A DNA stretch of 64,000 nt from Reyranella soli (GTDB taxonomy: Bacteria > Pseudomonadota > Alphaproteobacteria > Reyranellales > Reyranellaceae). Shown here piece by piece: positions 37,265-48,365 of the stretch (its first letter is position 1; every line of letters begins with the position of its first letter). Location: contig NZ_BKAJ01000012.1 of the NCBI RefSeq assembly GCF_007992495.1, forward strand, positions 47,714-111,713. Direction: 5' to 3'. The translations under genes and the position numbers were made by a program. The notes beneath the pieces are model-generated. The model was given only the letters and a program-made list of their open reading frames with translations, ran no database searches and was not told the DNA's origin.

Positions 37265-37585
37265 ATGATCGCCCGCCTGTGGCGCGGCCGCGCCGCCGAT
37301 GCAGCGAATGCCGACGCCTATGTTCGGCATTTCACCGGAACCGTGACGGCGGAACTCAAGGACCTTGGTGGACATCGCGGCGCCTGGCTGCTGCGCCGCG
37401 AAGTCGACGGCGACACGGAACTCATCGCCCTGACGCTCTGGGAGTCGCGACAGTCGATCGAGGCGTTCACCGGCCCCGACATCTCGAAGTCGGTCGTCGA
37501 ACCCGAGGCGCGCGCGGTGCTGTCGAACTTCGACGACTTCGCGACTCACTACGAGGTCGCGTTCGAGACAAATCAGTCGTCCTGA
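37265..37585 (+). CDS. antibiotic-biosynthesis-monooxygenase-like small protein
   Basis: A 106-residue protein starting 1 nt after the dehydrogenase stop. The dimeric ferredoxin-like ABM pattern is seen in MIARLWRGRA at the start, then RGAWLLRREVDG, TELIALTLWESRQSIEAFTG and EPEARAVLSNFDDFATHYEV. Such proteins are small oxygenases, heme-binding proteins or have no known activity. The last residues are encoded by a palindromic repeat. It is co-transcribed with the dehydrogenase. Confidence 0.75.
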   Translation: MIARLWRGRAADAANADAYVRHFTGTVTAELKDLGGHRGAWLLRREVDGDTELIALTLWESRQSIEAFTGPDISKSVVEPEARAVLSNFDDFATHYEVAFETNQSS

Positions 37586-37650
37586 GCGCAGCGAAGGACC
37601 TCATCGCCGTTTGCTACGGCATGAGATCCTTCGCTACGCTCAGGATGACA
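37576..37650. repeat. long palindrome, TCCTGAGCGCAGCGAAGGA type
   Basis: The arm GTCGTCCTGAGCGCAGCGAAGGA is matched by TCCTTCGCTACGCTCAGGATGAC, with mismatches. It begins within the last codons of the ABM-like gene and lies between that gene and the convergent eno. It is a probable bidirectional terminator. Confidence 0.7.
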
Positions 37651-37654
37651 TGAT

Positions 37655-37678
37655 GCGGACCTGGAGGTCCGCGCTCCG
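37655..37678. repeat. GCGGACCT palindrome, partial copy of the mazG-end repeat
   Basis: GCGGACCT-GG-AGGTCCGC is followed by GCTCCG. The 14 nt 37665-37678 match the right arm of the repeat at 13625-13654. It lies 7 nt from the eno stop codon. Confidence 0.7.
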
Positions 37679-37684
37679 ATGAGA

Positions 37685-39021
<1,337 letters not shown>

Positions 39022-39043
39022 GTGACGGGATGGTGGCGTCTTT

Positions 39044-39102
39044 GGGAGCGCGGGCGTCCGGCCCGCTCATGATCATGAGGCAGGCCGGAGGCCCGCGCTC
39101 CC
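39044..39102. repeat. palindromic repeat with TCATGATCATGA core
   Basis: The outer arms are GGGAGCGCGGGC (39044-39055) and GCCCGCGCTCCC (39091-39102). Inner arms GTCCGGCCCGC and GGCCGGAGG flank the self-complementary TCATGATCATGA (39067-39078). It lies between the stop of the exported-protein gene (39104) and the eno promoter. A second full copy is at 56863-56924. Confidence 0.8.
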
Positions 39103-39103
39103 G

Positions 39104-40045
39104 TTAACGCCAGGCGCTCTTGAGCGACTGGTCAGTCTTCCATTTCTCGACGCCGGCGACGTCGTCGCAGGAGAAGACCTTCGGGTCCTTGCGCGGATTG
39201 CCCTCGATCCAGGCGAAGACCAGGCACTGCGACTGGTTGCTCGCGCCCTTCTTGGTCTCGAGCAGGACCTCGCTTGCGACAGCGGCGCCGGCCTTGGCGT
39301 CGCCGTAGTCGTCGATCACCGGTGCGATCTCGCCGACCGCACGACCGGCAGCCTTGGTGTCGGCGTACCATTTGGCGAAGTCGGCGAACTGATCGCCCGC
39401 CACGCCCTTGCCGTCGGCCGCGACATAGGCCTTGAGGTCGCGGATCAGCGACTGCGTTGCTGCCTCGGCCTTGGGCTCCGCCGCCTTGCGCCGTTCGGCG
39501 AGACGCGCCTGCAGATCCTTCAGCGCATCGGCATTGGACTTCGGCGCCGGCTGCAACGGCGTCGGCCCGGCCGGTGCGGTCGCCGTCTGCGTCGAAGGAT
39601 CGACTCGCCGGATCGGCGTGCGCGCCGCCTCGGCGTTGAGCTGCTGCGCCTCCTGCGGCGTCAGCTTGCCGACCGGATTGCTGCCACGGGCCTTCTGCCA
39701 GTCCTGGATCGCCTTGATCGTGGCATCGGACTGCAGGTTGCCGTCGATCGGGCCGTTGTACTTGTCGAGTGTGCGCAGGGATTCCTGGATCTTGCGGCGA
39801 TCGGGGTCGGGGCTCTGCAGCACGGTCGTGTAGTCCGGCGCCGGCGCCGTCGGCCGGCTCACCACGTGACCACCACCGCCGCCACCACCGGTGGCGGGCG
39901 CCTGCGCTGCCGGTGCGCCGCCGCCGCCTCCGCCCTGGGCGCAGGCCCCGGGATTCTGAAAGCAGCGCTCGACCTCACCGGCGCTCTGGGCCAGCGCGAC
40001 CGCGGGGACGAAGGCGACGATGGCGAGGACAGCCAGGAAGCGCAT
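39104..40045 (-). CDS. exported protein with peptidoglycan-binding-like domain
   Basis: The product is 313 residues from the ATG at 40045, just after the preceding gene's stop. Another ATG at 40060 would overlap that gene. The signal peptide is MRFLAVLAIVAFVPAVALAQ. Low-complexity Gly/Ala runs follow. A PG_binding_1-like repeat is seen around residues 85-125 (RRKIQESLRTLDKYNGPIDG ... TIKAIQDWQKARG). The C-terminal part contains two Cys (QSQCLVFAWIEGN, VFSCDDVAG). The function is unknown. It probably forms an operon with the upstream gene. Confidence 0.75.
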   Translation of the reverse strand: MRFLAVLAIVAFVPAVALAQSAGEVERCFQNPGACAQGGGGGGAPAAQAPATGGGGGGGHVVSRPTAPAPDYTTVLQSPDPDRRKIQESLRTLDKYNGPIDGNLQSDATIKAIQDWQKARGSNPVGKLTPQEAQQLNAEAARTPIRRVDPSTQTATAPAGPTPLQPAPKSNADALKDLQARLAERRKAAEPKAEAATQSLIRDLKAYVAADGKGVAGDQFADFAKWYADTKAAGRAVGEIAPVIDDYGDAKAGAAVASEVLLETKKGASNQSQCLVFAWIEGNPRKDPKVFSCDDVAGVEKWKTDQSLKSAWR

Positions 40046-40046
40046 G

Positions 40047-40808
40047 TCAGATACCCCCATAAAGGCCGCCGGCGAGCTGGGCCGGCAGGCCGATCACCAT
40101 GGCCACGGGCTGCCCCTGGCCGGTGTGGCCGCGGGCGATGATGTGGTCGTTGGGGGAACCGGTCTTGCTCTGATAGGTGCCGTTGCTGGTGAACTTGCCA
40201 CCGAAGCACGACATCGAATAGCGGCCGGTGGCGGGCGAATCGTTAGTGAAGGTGCCCTCACAGACCTGCTCGCCGCGCGGATTGTCGACCCTGAAGGTGA
40301 CCGAGCGGTCGCGGCCGATCAGGGCGCCGTAGCGGGCGAGCCCGTTGAGGCGGGCGACGTTGCCGGTCGGATCGCGATAGAAGATCGAGACCGGGCCAAA
40401 GGCTTCGGTCGGCAGCGTGTTGCGCGGCACGACGTATTGCTCGTTGCTGATCACGACCTGACAGCGGCAATCGACGCTGTAGTTCTCGCCGAGCGGCCCG
40501 AGCTCCGAGAGCTTGCGGTTACAGTTGGAGACGGCAAGCTCCTGCACTTCGCGCTCGCTCATCTGGCCCTTGGAGTATGAATCGGCATAGAGGAAGGTGC
40601 ACTGTCGCGGCATAGGCACGGCCACGACCTTGTGGCTTGCGGCGTTGGTCTCGGGATTCTCCCAGTATCGCTGCGCCATCTCCGGGAAGCGCAGGAAGAT
40701 CGCATCGCGACGCTCGGCCTTGCCCTGCGATTGCGCAAACGACTGCGCCCAGATGGCCGAAGCCACGGTCGCAGCAGCGAGGATGAATAGCGCAAAGAGA
40801 CGGTTCAT
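40047..40808 (-). CDS. exported protein of unknown function
   Basis: The product is 253 residues from the ATG at 40808, chosen because it starts the signal peptide (MNRLFALFILAAATVASAIWA). The longer frame to 40913 begins inside a palindromic repeat. There are six cysteines (RQCTFLY, VSNCNRKL, VDCRCQVVI, EQVCEGTF, SMSCFGGKF), probably paired by disulfides. The second half is beta-rich. I recognise no family. It lies directly upstream of the peptidoglycan-binding-like gene and between pyrG and eno. Confidence 0.7.
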   Translation of the reverse strand: MNRLFALFILAAATVASAIWAQSFAQSQGKAERRDAIFLRFPEMAQRYWENPETNAASHKVVAVPMPRQCTFLYADSYSKGQMSEREVQELAVSNCNRKLSELGPLGENYSVDCRCQVVISNEQYVVPRNTLPTEAFGPVSIFYRDPTGNVARLNGLARYGALIGRDRSVTFRVDNPRGEQVCEGTFTNDSPATGRYSMSCFGGKFTSNGTYQSKTGSPNDHIIARGHTGQGQPVAMVIGLPAQLAGGLYGGI

Positions 40809-40870
40809 GACCGGTAATTCCAGCCGAAGAACATGACGGAAATACGTCCTGAAAGCGCCTATCAAAAAGC

Positions 40871-40940
40871 TGTCATCCCGAGCGAAGCGAGGGAACTTTA
40901 AGGCCATGAGCAAAGTTCCCTCGCTTCGCTCGGGATGACA
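40871..40940. repeat. long perfect palindrome, TCATCCCGAGCGAAGCGAGG type
   Basis: Two 29-nt arms are perfectly complementary around a 12-nt loop. The left arm begins TGTCATCCCGAGCGAAGCGA and the right arm ends CGCTTCGCTCGGGATGACA. It lies immediately downstream of the pyrG stop (40947) and probably terminates pyrG transcription. Confidence 0.85.
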
Positions 40941-40946
40941 GCGGAA

Positions 40947-42647
<1,701 letters not shown>

Positions 42648-42705
42648 CTACGGCGGGCAGGCCCTCCGTAGCCTCGGCAAAGATGGGCGGGCTTGCCCGC
42701 CGTAG
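42648..42705. repeat. palindromic repeat, CTACGGCGGGCAGGCCC type
   Basis: CTACGGCGGGCAGGCCC (from 42648) is matched by GGGCTTGCCCGCCGTAG (to 42705) with one mismatch. Fragments of the same sequence (CTTCGCTCCTGGCGGAG, GGCGAAGGCGGGCGGGC) extend the element to about 42617-42728. It fills the gap between secG and pyrG. A degenerate relative may be present near 505-550. Confidence 0.7.
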
Positions 42706-42728
42706 CCTTCTTGGCGAAGGCGGGCGGG

Positions 42729-43103
42729 CTATCGGGTCGGCGCCGCCGGAGCGGCAGGCGCAGCGGGCGCCGGAGCGGCACCACCGGTCGCGGGCGCGCC
42801 GGGCGCAGTTGGCGCCGTGGGAATACGATCGATGATCGAGCGCGTGTTGCGCTGCGTGTCGGTCATGCTCCAGGCCATCACCAGGCTGAGGAAGAAGAAG
42901 CAGCCGGCGAAGATCGCGGTCATGCGCGACAGCACATTGGCCTGGCCGCGCACCGAGAACAGCGCGTCGGTGCGGCCCATGCCCAGGCCGCCGCCTTCGC
43001 TGCGCTGGAGCAGGATGACGACGATCATCGCGGCGGTGACGCCGACATGGATGATCAGCAACACCAGCCGCCAATCGTGCAAAAAGCCTCGAACCGCGTC
43101 CAT
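42729..43103 (-). CDS. secG: preprotein translocase subunit SecG
   Basis: A small subunit of the SecYEG channel. In the 124-residue product two transmembrane helices (LVLLIIHVGVTAAMIVVILL and MTAIFAGCFFFLSLVMAWSM) flank the conserved cytoplasmic loop QRSEGGGLGMG. The C-terminal tail is Ala/Pro-rich, as in other Alphaproteobacteria. It lies between tpiA and pyrG. Confidence 0.93.
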   Translation of the reverse strand: MDAVRGFLHDWRLVLLIIHVGVTAAMIVVILLQRSEGGGLGMGRTDALFSVRGQANVLSRMTAIFAGCFFFLSLVMAWSMTDTQRNTRSIIDRIPTAPTAPGAPATGGAAPAPAAPAAPAAPTR

Positions 43104-43120
43104 TTCGTCCTACCGGGATA

Positions 43121-43229
43121 CCTCACCCTGAGGAGCATCGCGCAGCGATGCGTCTCGAAGGGTGGCAACCTGCCTTGCCGTTGCCCATCCTTCGAGACGC
43201 CCTGCACCGCATGGCTCCTCAGGATGAGG
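43121..43229. repeat. nested long palindrome between tpiA and secG
   Basis: The outer arms CCTCACCCTGAGGAGC (43121-43136) and GCTCCTCAGGATGAGG (43214-43229) have one mismatch. The inner perfect 12-bp arms are GCGTCTCGAAGG (43150-43161) and CCTTCGAGACGC (43189-43200). It is a two-stage hairpin of over 100 nt in the tpiA-secG gap. Confidence 0.75.
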
Positions 43230-43260
43230 ATAAGTGATGTAGCGCGCGCTTCTAGCCGCT

Positions 43261-44016
43261 TTAGGCCGCCTTGGCGATAGCCAAAAATTCGTCCGCCTTG
43301 AGGCTGGCCCCGCCGACCAGGGCGCCGTCGACGTCGCCCGCCGCCAACAGCTCGGCGGCGTTGCTGCCTTTCACCGAGCCGCCATATAGGAGTCGGAATT
43401 GGGCCGCCTCCCCCGTCAGGCCGCCCAGCACCTTGCGAATATGCGCGTGGGCTGCGGCCACTTCCGGCGTGGTCGGTGTCTTGCCGGTGCCGATCGCCCA
43501 GACCGGCTCATAGGCGACGACCAGGTTGGCCGCCGTCGATCCGGCCGGAACGCTGCCCTTGAGCTGGGTCTCCAGCACCGACAGCGTCTTGCCGGCCTCG
43601 CGTTCGGCCAGCGTCTCGCCGATGCAGACGATGGGCACCAATCCGGCCCGCCATGCCGCCTCGGCCTTGGCTCGCACGATGGCGTCGGTCTCGCCGCAGT
43701 CTGCGCGCCGCTCGGAATGGCCGACGATGACATAGGTGGCGCCGCAATCGTGCAGCATCTCGGCCGCGATCTCGCCGGTATGGGCACCGTTCGCTTTGGC
43801 ATGGCAGTTCTCGCCGCCGACCAGCACGCCGCTGCCCTTCACCGCCTCCGCCACCGCAAGAACCAACGTCGCCGGCGGACAGACCAGCACGTCACGGTCG
43901 CTCCAGCCCGCCTGCTTCACGCCATCGGCCACGCCCTTCGCCAGAGCCAAGCCGTCGGCCCGAAGGCCGTTCATCTTCCAGTTGCCGGCAATCAGCGGCC
44001 GCCGCGTCCGTGCCAT
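43261..44016 (-). CDS. tpiA: triosephosphate isomerase
   Basis: It interconverts dihydroxyacetone phosphate and glyceraldehyde 3-phosphate. The product is 251 residues. The active-site Lys is in AGNWKMNG, the catalytic His in IVGHSERR, the catalytic Glu in [16 protein letters not shown] (loop 6) and the phosphate site in [12 protein letters not shown]. It is divergent from the foldase gene at 44139. Confidence 0.98.
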   Translation of the reverse strand: MARTRRPLIAGNWKMNGLRADGLALAKGVADGVKQAGWSDRDVLVCPPATLVLAVAEAVKGSGVLVGGENCHAKANGAHTGEIAAEMLHDCGATYVIVGHSERRADCGETDAIVRAKAEAAWRAGLVPIVCIGETLAEREAGKTLSVLETQLKGSVPAGSTAANLVVAYEPVWAIGTGKTPTTPEVAAAHAHIRKVLGGLTGEAAQFRLLYGGSVKGSNAAELLAAGDVDGALVGGASLKADEFLAIAKAA

Positions 44017-44138
44017 GAAAATCCCCGAATTGTGTTGCTGGGTGGTCTAGCAGGCCCATTGGTTGCCTGCCACAGGGTCGGATGGTAGGCATGCCCGCCT
44101 GACAAAACCGCCCGATCACCGCTCATAAAGCCTGTTCC

Positions 44139-46073
44139 GTGAATACGTTCCGTAAGTACGCCCGTTTCATCATCCTGTTCGTCCTGTTCGGCATGCTGAT
44201 CGTCAGCTTCGCCTTGTGGGGCGTCGGCGACATGCTGCGCATGGGCGGCCGCAGCACCGAGATCGCGCATGTCGGCGGGACCAAGATCCCGGTCTATGGC
44301 TGGGTCGGTGGCGCGTCAGTGTCGGTCAACGAGGTGAAGGATCAGTTCAACCGTCAGCTCGAAGGCATCCAGCGCCAGACCGGGCAGCGGCCCGAGCCCG
44401 AGCAGGCGCTGCGCTTCGGCCTGCATGTGCGCGCCCTGGAAGAAGTCATCCAGCGCGCCGTGCTCGATTATACCATCCAGCAGTTCGGCCTGGTCGTGAG
44501 CGATGAAGAGGTCTACGCCGCGATCGCCCGCAATCCCGCTTTCGCCGGAACCGGCGGCGCGTTCGATCGCCTGCTGTTCCGCAATCGCTTGCAGCAGGCG
44601 CGCATCAGCGAGGCCCAATACCTCAACGACATCCGCCGCGAGATCGCGGCCAGCCAGTTGTTCGGCGCGGTGCGACCCGACGGGCTCGCGCCCAAGTCGC
44701 TGCGCGACGACATCTTCAAGATGGAAGCCGAGCGGCGCATTGCCGAGACGATCTACATCCCCGATTCCATCATCGTCGACGTGCCGAAGCCCACGGCCGA
44801 GCAGCTCAGCGCCTATTTCGAGGCCAACAAGACCAAGTTCCAGATCCCCGAGTTCCGCGCCTTCTCCTACGTCATGATGACGGCCGACGATGTCATGCCG
44901 CAGGTCGGCGTGACCGCCGACATGGTCAAGCAGGAATACGACGCCCGACAGGGCGAGTTCGGCACGGCCGAGAAGCGCGACGTCGACCAGGCGATGGCCG
45001 ACAGCGAGGACAAGGCCAACGCGATCATCGCCGCCGTCACCGCCGGCAAGACTCTGGAGGACGCGGCCAAGGAAGTGCTGGGCAGCAGCGACGGCGTCAT
45101 CAAGCTCGGACCGGTCACCAAGAAGGACCTGCCGCCCGGCCCGCTGGCCGACGGTGTGTTCGCCCTGCCGGTCGGCGTCGGCCCGGCGCCGATCCAGTCG
45201 CCGCTCGGCTGGCACATCGTGCGCGTCAACAGCATCACGCCCGGCAAGTCGGTGCCGTTCGACGAGGTCAAGGAGAAGCTCGAGAAGGAGCTGCGCGCCC
45301 AGCTGGCGCCCGACCTCCTGATCAAGCAGGTCACCGATTTCGAGCGCGTGCTGGCCAAGACGCAGTCGATGAAGGCCGCCGCTGAAGACCTCGCCCTCAA
45401 GGTGAAGACCTTCGAGAACGTCGATGCCCGCGGCCAGGATGCCGAGGGCAAGCAGATCGTGATCGGCCCGGCCGCCAACGAGCTGGTCCAGGCGGCGTTC
45501 GCCACGCGCGAGAGCGCGGAGAGCGAGCTGCTGGAGACCCAGCGCGGCGAGTACTTCATGGTGCGCGTCGATCGCATCACGCCCGCCCGCACCCCTGCCC
45601 TGACCGAGGTCGAGGCCAAGGTGACCGAGGCTTGGCAGGCCGAGGAGCGCCGCAAGCTCGCCGACGCGAAGGTCAAGGCGGCGCTGGAGAAGGCGAATGC
45701 CGGCACGGGCTTCGACGCACTGGCCAAGGAGCTGGGCCTGGAGATGCGGACGGCCAAGCCGGTGTCCCGCTTCGAGGCCGACCAGGGCAACTACCTCACC
45801 CAACCTGTCGTGCAGGAGCTGTTCAAGCTGCACGAAGGCAAGACGCAGTCGGTGCGGACGGCCGAGGGCAGCGTGCTGGTCCGGCTGAAGCAGATCGAGC
45901 CGGTCGATCTCGGCAAGGACAAGGACGCGCTCGACCGCTTCGGCAAGCAGCTCGATTCGATGGTGGCCAACGACCTGCTGCTGCAACTGATCGCAGCCAT
46001 GCGCACCAAGTACGGCGTGGTGGTCGACGAGGCCACGTTCGTCGCTGCCTTCAAGCCGCAGAACCAGCCGTAA
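44139..46073 (+). CDS. peptidylprolyl isomerase / periplasmic foldase, PpiD-SurA type
   Basis: The product is 644 residues with a GTG start. The N-terminus has a single transmembrane anchor (FIILFVLFGMLIVSFALWGV) and then a large periplasmic region. A SurA_N-like chaperone domain spans about 35-200. A parvulin-type domain spans about 245-375, with GVFALPVGVGPAPIQSPLGW and HIVRVNSI; the C-terminal part is helical. It probably assists folding of exported proteins. In relatives this gene precedes trpE, as here (3-nt gap). Confidence 0.9.
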   Translation: MNTFRKYARFIILFVLFGMLIVSFALWGVGDMLRMGGRSTEIAHVGGTKIPVYGWVGGASVSVNEVKDQFNRQLEGIQRQTGQRPEPEQALRFGLHVRALEEVIQRAVLDYTIQQFGLVVSDEEVYAAIARNPAFAGTGGAFDRLLFRNRLQQARISEAQYLNDIRREIAASQLFGAVRPDGLAPKSLRDDIFKMEAERRIAETIYIPDSIIVDVPKPTAEQLSAYFEANKTKFQIPEFRAFSYVMMTADDVMPQVGVTADMVKQEYDARQGEFGTAEKRDVDQAMADSEDKANAIIAAVTAGKTLEDAAKEVLGSSDGVIKLGPVTKKDLPPGPLADGVFALPVGVGPAPIQSPLGWHIVRVNSITPGKSVPFDEVKEKLEKELRAQLAPDLLIKQVTDFERVLAKTQSMKAAAEDLALKVKTFENVDARGQDAEGKQIVIGPAANELVQAAFATRESAESELLETQRGEYFMVRVDRITPARTPALTEVEAKVTEAWQAEERRKLADAKVKAALEKANAGTGFDALAKELGLEMRTAKPVSRFEADQGNYLTQPVVQELFKLHEGKTQSVRTAEGSVLVRLKQIEPVDLGKDKDALDRFGKQLDSMVANDLLLQLIAAMRTKYGVVVDEATFVAAFKPQNQP

Positions 46074-46076
46074 GCC

Positions 46077-47609
46077 ATGTCGCTCTCACCCGAATTCGAC
46101 GCCTTCGCCGGCGTCTACGATGCCGGCAAGCCGCAGCTCGTCTCGACCAAGCTGGTCGCCGATCTCGAGACTCCGGTCTCGGCCTATCTCAAGCTCTGCG
46201 ACGGCCGCGCCAACTCCTTCCTGTTGGAATCGGTCGAAGGCGGATCGGTACGCGGGCGCTATTCGATCATCGGCTTCAAGCCGGACGTGATCTGGCGCTG
46301 CCGCAAGGGCCAGGTCGAGATCAACCGCCGCGCCCGCAGCGATGCCCAGGCCTTCGAGAAGCTCGAGGGGCGGCCGCTGGAGACGCTGCGCCAGCTCGTC
46401 CGCGAATGCCAGATGGACCTGCCTCCCGGCCTGCCGCCGATGGCCTCGGGCCTGTTCGGCTTTCTGGGCTACGACATGGTCCGCGACATGGAGCGGCTGC
46501 CCGACAAGAACCCCGATCCGATCGGCCTACCCGACGCGATCATGACGCGGCCGACCATCATCTGCATCTTCGACCGGCTCGAGGACAACGTGACATTGGT
46601 CACGCCGGCCTGGCCGGAGGCCGGCACCAGCGCGCGCGCCGCCTATGAGGCCGCGCAGGAGCGGCTGGCCGATGCCGTTTCGGATTTCGAACGTGCCCTG
46701 CCCTTCCGTCGCGACAGCGCCAGCGAGCTCGACGAACTGCCCGAGCCACAGGCCAACATGTCGAAGGAAGACTTCAAGAAGATGGTCGCGACCTGCAAGG
46801 AGTACATCCGCGCCGGCGACGCCTTCCAGATCGTGCCGTCGCAGCGCTTCTCGCTGCCCTTCGAGCTGCCGCCGTTGTCGCTCTATCGGGCGCTGCGCCG
46901 CATCAACCCCTCGCCGTTCCTGATCTTCTTCGACTACGGCGACTTCTCGATCGTGGGCTCCAGCCCCGAGATCCTGGTGCGGCTGCGCGACAACATCGTC
47001 ACGATCCGCCCGCTTGCCGGCACCATCCGGCGCGGCGCCACGCCCGAAGAGGACAAGCAGCTCGCCGACAAGCTCCTGGCCGATCCCAAGGAGCACGCCG
47101 AGCACCTGATGCTACTCGACCTCGCCCGCAACGACGTGGGCCGCGTCGCCAAGATCGGCTCGGTGCGGGTCGTCGAGCAGTTCACCATCGAGAAGTACAG
47201 CCACCTCCAGCACATCTCGAGCCACGTCGAGGGCACGCTGGAGGACGGGCTGGACGCGATCGATGCGCTCAAGGCTGGCTTCCCCGCCGGCACACTGTCA
47301 GGTGCGCCCAAGGTGCGCGCCATGGAGATCATCGACGAGGTCGAGCCGGTGCGCCGTGGCATCTATGCCGGCTGCGCCGGCTACTTCGCCGCCAACGGCT
47401 CGATGGACACCTGCATCATGCTGCGCACCGGCCTGGTGAAGGACAACACGATGTATGTGCAGGCGGGCGTCGGCGTCGTGGCCGACTCCGATCTCGAGTC
47501 CGAGTATCAGGAGAGCGTGCTGAAGGCCCGCGCCCTGGTCCGGGCGGCCGAAGAGGCCGTCCGTTTCGCCAACGCCGGCCAGTGGAGCGCCGGCAACATC
47601 CGGCGCTAG
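46077..47609 (+). CDS. trpE: anthranilate synthase component I
   Basis: It makes anthranilate from chorismate with ammonia from TrpG. In the 510-residue product the N-terminal regulatory domain contains LLESVEGGSVRGRYSIIG (the LLES feedback-site segment). The catalytic domain has FQIVPSQRF, the Glu in SSPEILVRL, RPLAGTIRRGATPEED, and the C-terminal FPAGTLSGAPKVRAMEIIDE. TrpG is not found next to it in this window, although trpGDC often follows trpE in Alphaproteobacteria. Confidence 0.97.
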   Translation: MSLSPEFDAFAGVYDAGKPQLVSTKLVADLETPVSAYLKLCDGRANSFLLESVEGGSVRGRYSIIGFKPDVIWRCRKGQVEINRRARSDAQAFEKLEGRPLETLRQLVRECQMDLPPGLPPMASGLFGFLGYDMVRDMERLPDKNPDPIGLPDAIMTRPTIICIFDRLEDNVTLVTPAWPEAGTSARAAYEAAQERLADAVSDFERALPFRRDSASELDELPEPQANMSKEDFKKMVATCKEYIRAGDAFQIVPSQRFSLPFELPPLSLYRALRRINPSPFLIFFDYGDFSIVGSSPEILVRLRDNIVTIRPLAGTIRRGATPEEDKQLADKLLADPKEHAEHLMLLDLARNDVGRVAKIGSVRVVEQFTIEKYSHLQHISSHVEGTLEDGLDAIDALKAGFPAGTLSGAPKVRAMEIIDEVEPVRRGIYAGCAGYFAANGSMDTCIMLRTGLVKDNTMYVQAGVGVVADSDLESEYQESVLKARALVRAAEEAVRFANAGQWSAGNIRR

Positions 47610-47627
47610 AGGCCCGTTTGGGCCTCT
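47608..47627 (+). terminator. hairpin at the trpE stop
   Basis: AGAGGCCC-GTTT-GGGCCTCT is a perfect 8-bp stem, starting within the TAG stop of trpE. There is no T-run after it. A terminator or mRNA-end stabiliser is likely. Confidence 0.5.
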
Positions 47628-47770
47628 GACATGCGCGAACCATGCTTGCCTATGCCATGGGCTTGGCGGGAAAATACCCTGCCGGCTCGGCGATCAAGCT
47701 GCAGCGCCTCAACTCCCGGTCGTAGCCTTTAGTTCGGCGAGCCTTATCGCCAACCGGCAAGGAGGCGACT

Positions 47771-48067
47771 ATGGGCAAGTCTGCGAAGGATGCATCCCGT
47801 TACCCGACGGCGTTGCGCGAACAGCTCGACCAGCTGTCGGCAGCGCTTCGGGAAGTGGCGAAGGCGGAAGGTGCCGAGGCGATCAAGACTGCCAGCGATG
47901 CCGCGCGTCGCATCGCCGATGAGCTGGCCGACAAGGCCGATACCGTTGCTGCCGCGGCGGGCAAGGGTCGTGGCCAGCTCGAACAGGCTATTCGTGACCA
48001 GCCGCTGGCGGCCGTGGCGTTGGCGGCAGCGGCCGGTTTCCTCCTGGCCGTGCTGGTGCGGCGATGA
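47771..48067 (+). CDS. DUF883-like small membrane-anchored protein
   Basis: A 98-residue protein with a strong Shine-Dalgarno (AAGGAGG). It has an amphipathic helical body rich in Ala, Glu and Lys (LREQLDQLSAALREVAKAEG), followed by RDQPLAAVALAAAAGFLLAV and VRR, a C-terminal transmembrane segment with a basic tip. This matches the DUF883/ElaB-YqjD type, which associates with ribosomes or membranes in stationary phase in enterobacteria. The stop overlaps the next start (ATGA). Confidence 0.8.
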   Translation: MGKSAKDASRYPTALREQLDQLSAALREVAKAEGAEAIKTASDAARRIADELADKADTVAAAAGKGRGQLEQAIRDQPLAAVALAAAAGFLLAVLVRR

Positions 48068-48345
48068 GTGCGGAAGGATCGTCCCTGTTGGCGGACCTGG
48101 TGAAATCCCTGGCGGCTTTTGGCGCCCTCTCCGTCGGCACGGCCGTGCGGCGCGCCGCATCGACGGTGGGTGGATATCTCGTGGTCGGCATCCTGCTCGC
48201 CGTCAGCCTGTGCTTCCTTACCCTTGCCGGTTATCGCGCGCTGTCGCAGGCGATGGGGAGCATCCATGCCTCGCTGATCGTCGGTTGCGCCTATCTCTTT
48301 GCCGCCCTGCTCGCGGCCCTCGTCCTGCAGGTACGCCGACGCTGA
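48064..48345 (+). CDS. small two-span membrane protein
   Basis: A 93-residue protein with two transmembrane helices (TVGGYLVVGILLAVSLCFLTLAG and ASLIVGCAYLFAALLAALVL) and a basic C-terminus (QVRRR). It lies directly after the DUF883-like gene, like the YqjE/holin-superfamily protein that follows YqjD in other bacteria. I infer the relation from position and topology only. Confidence 0.65.
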   Translation: MSAEGSSLLADLVKSLAAFGALSVGTAVRRAASTVGGYLVVGILLAVSLCFLTLAGYRALSQAMGSIHASLIVGCAYLFAALLAALVLQVRRR

Positions 48346-48365
48346 ATCGCGAAAGGAGGAATGCC

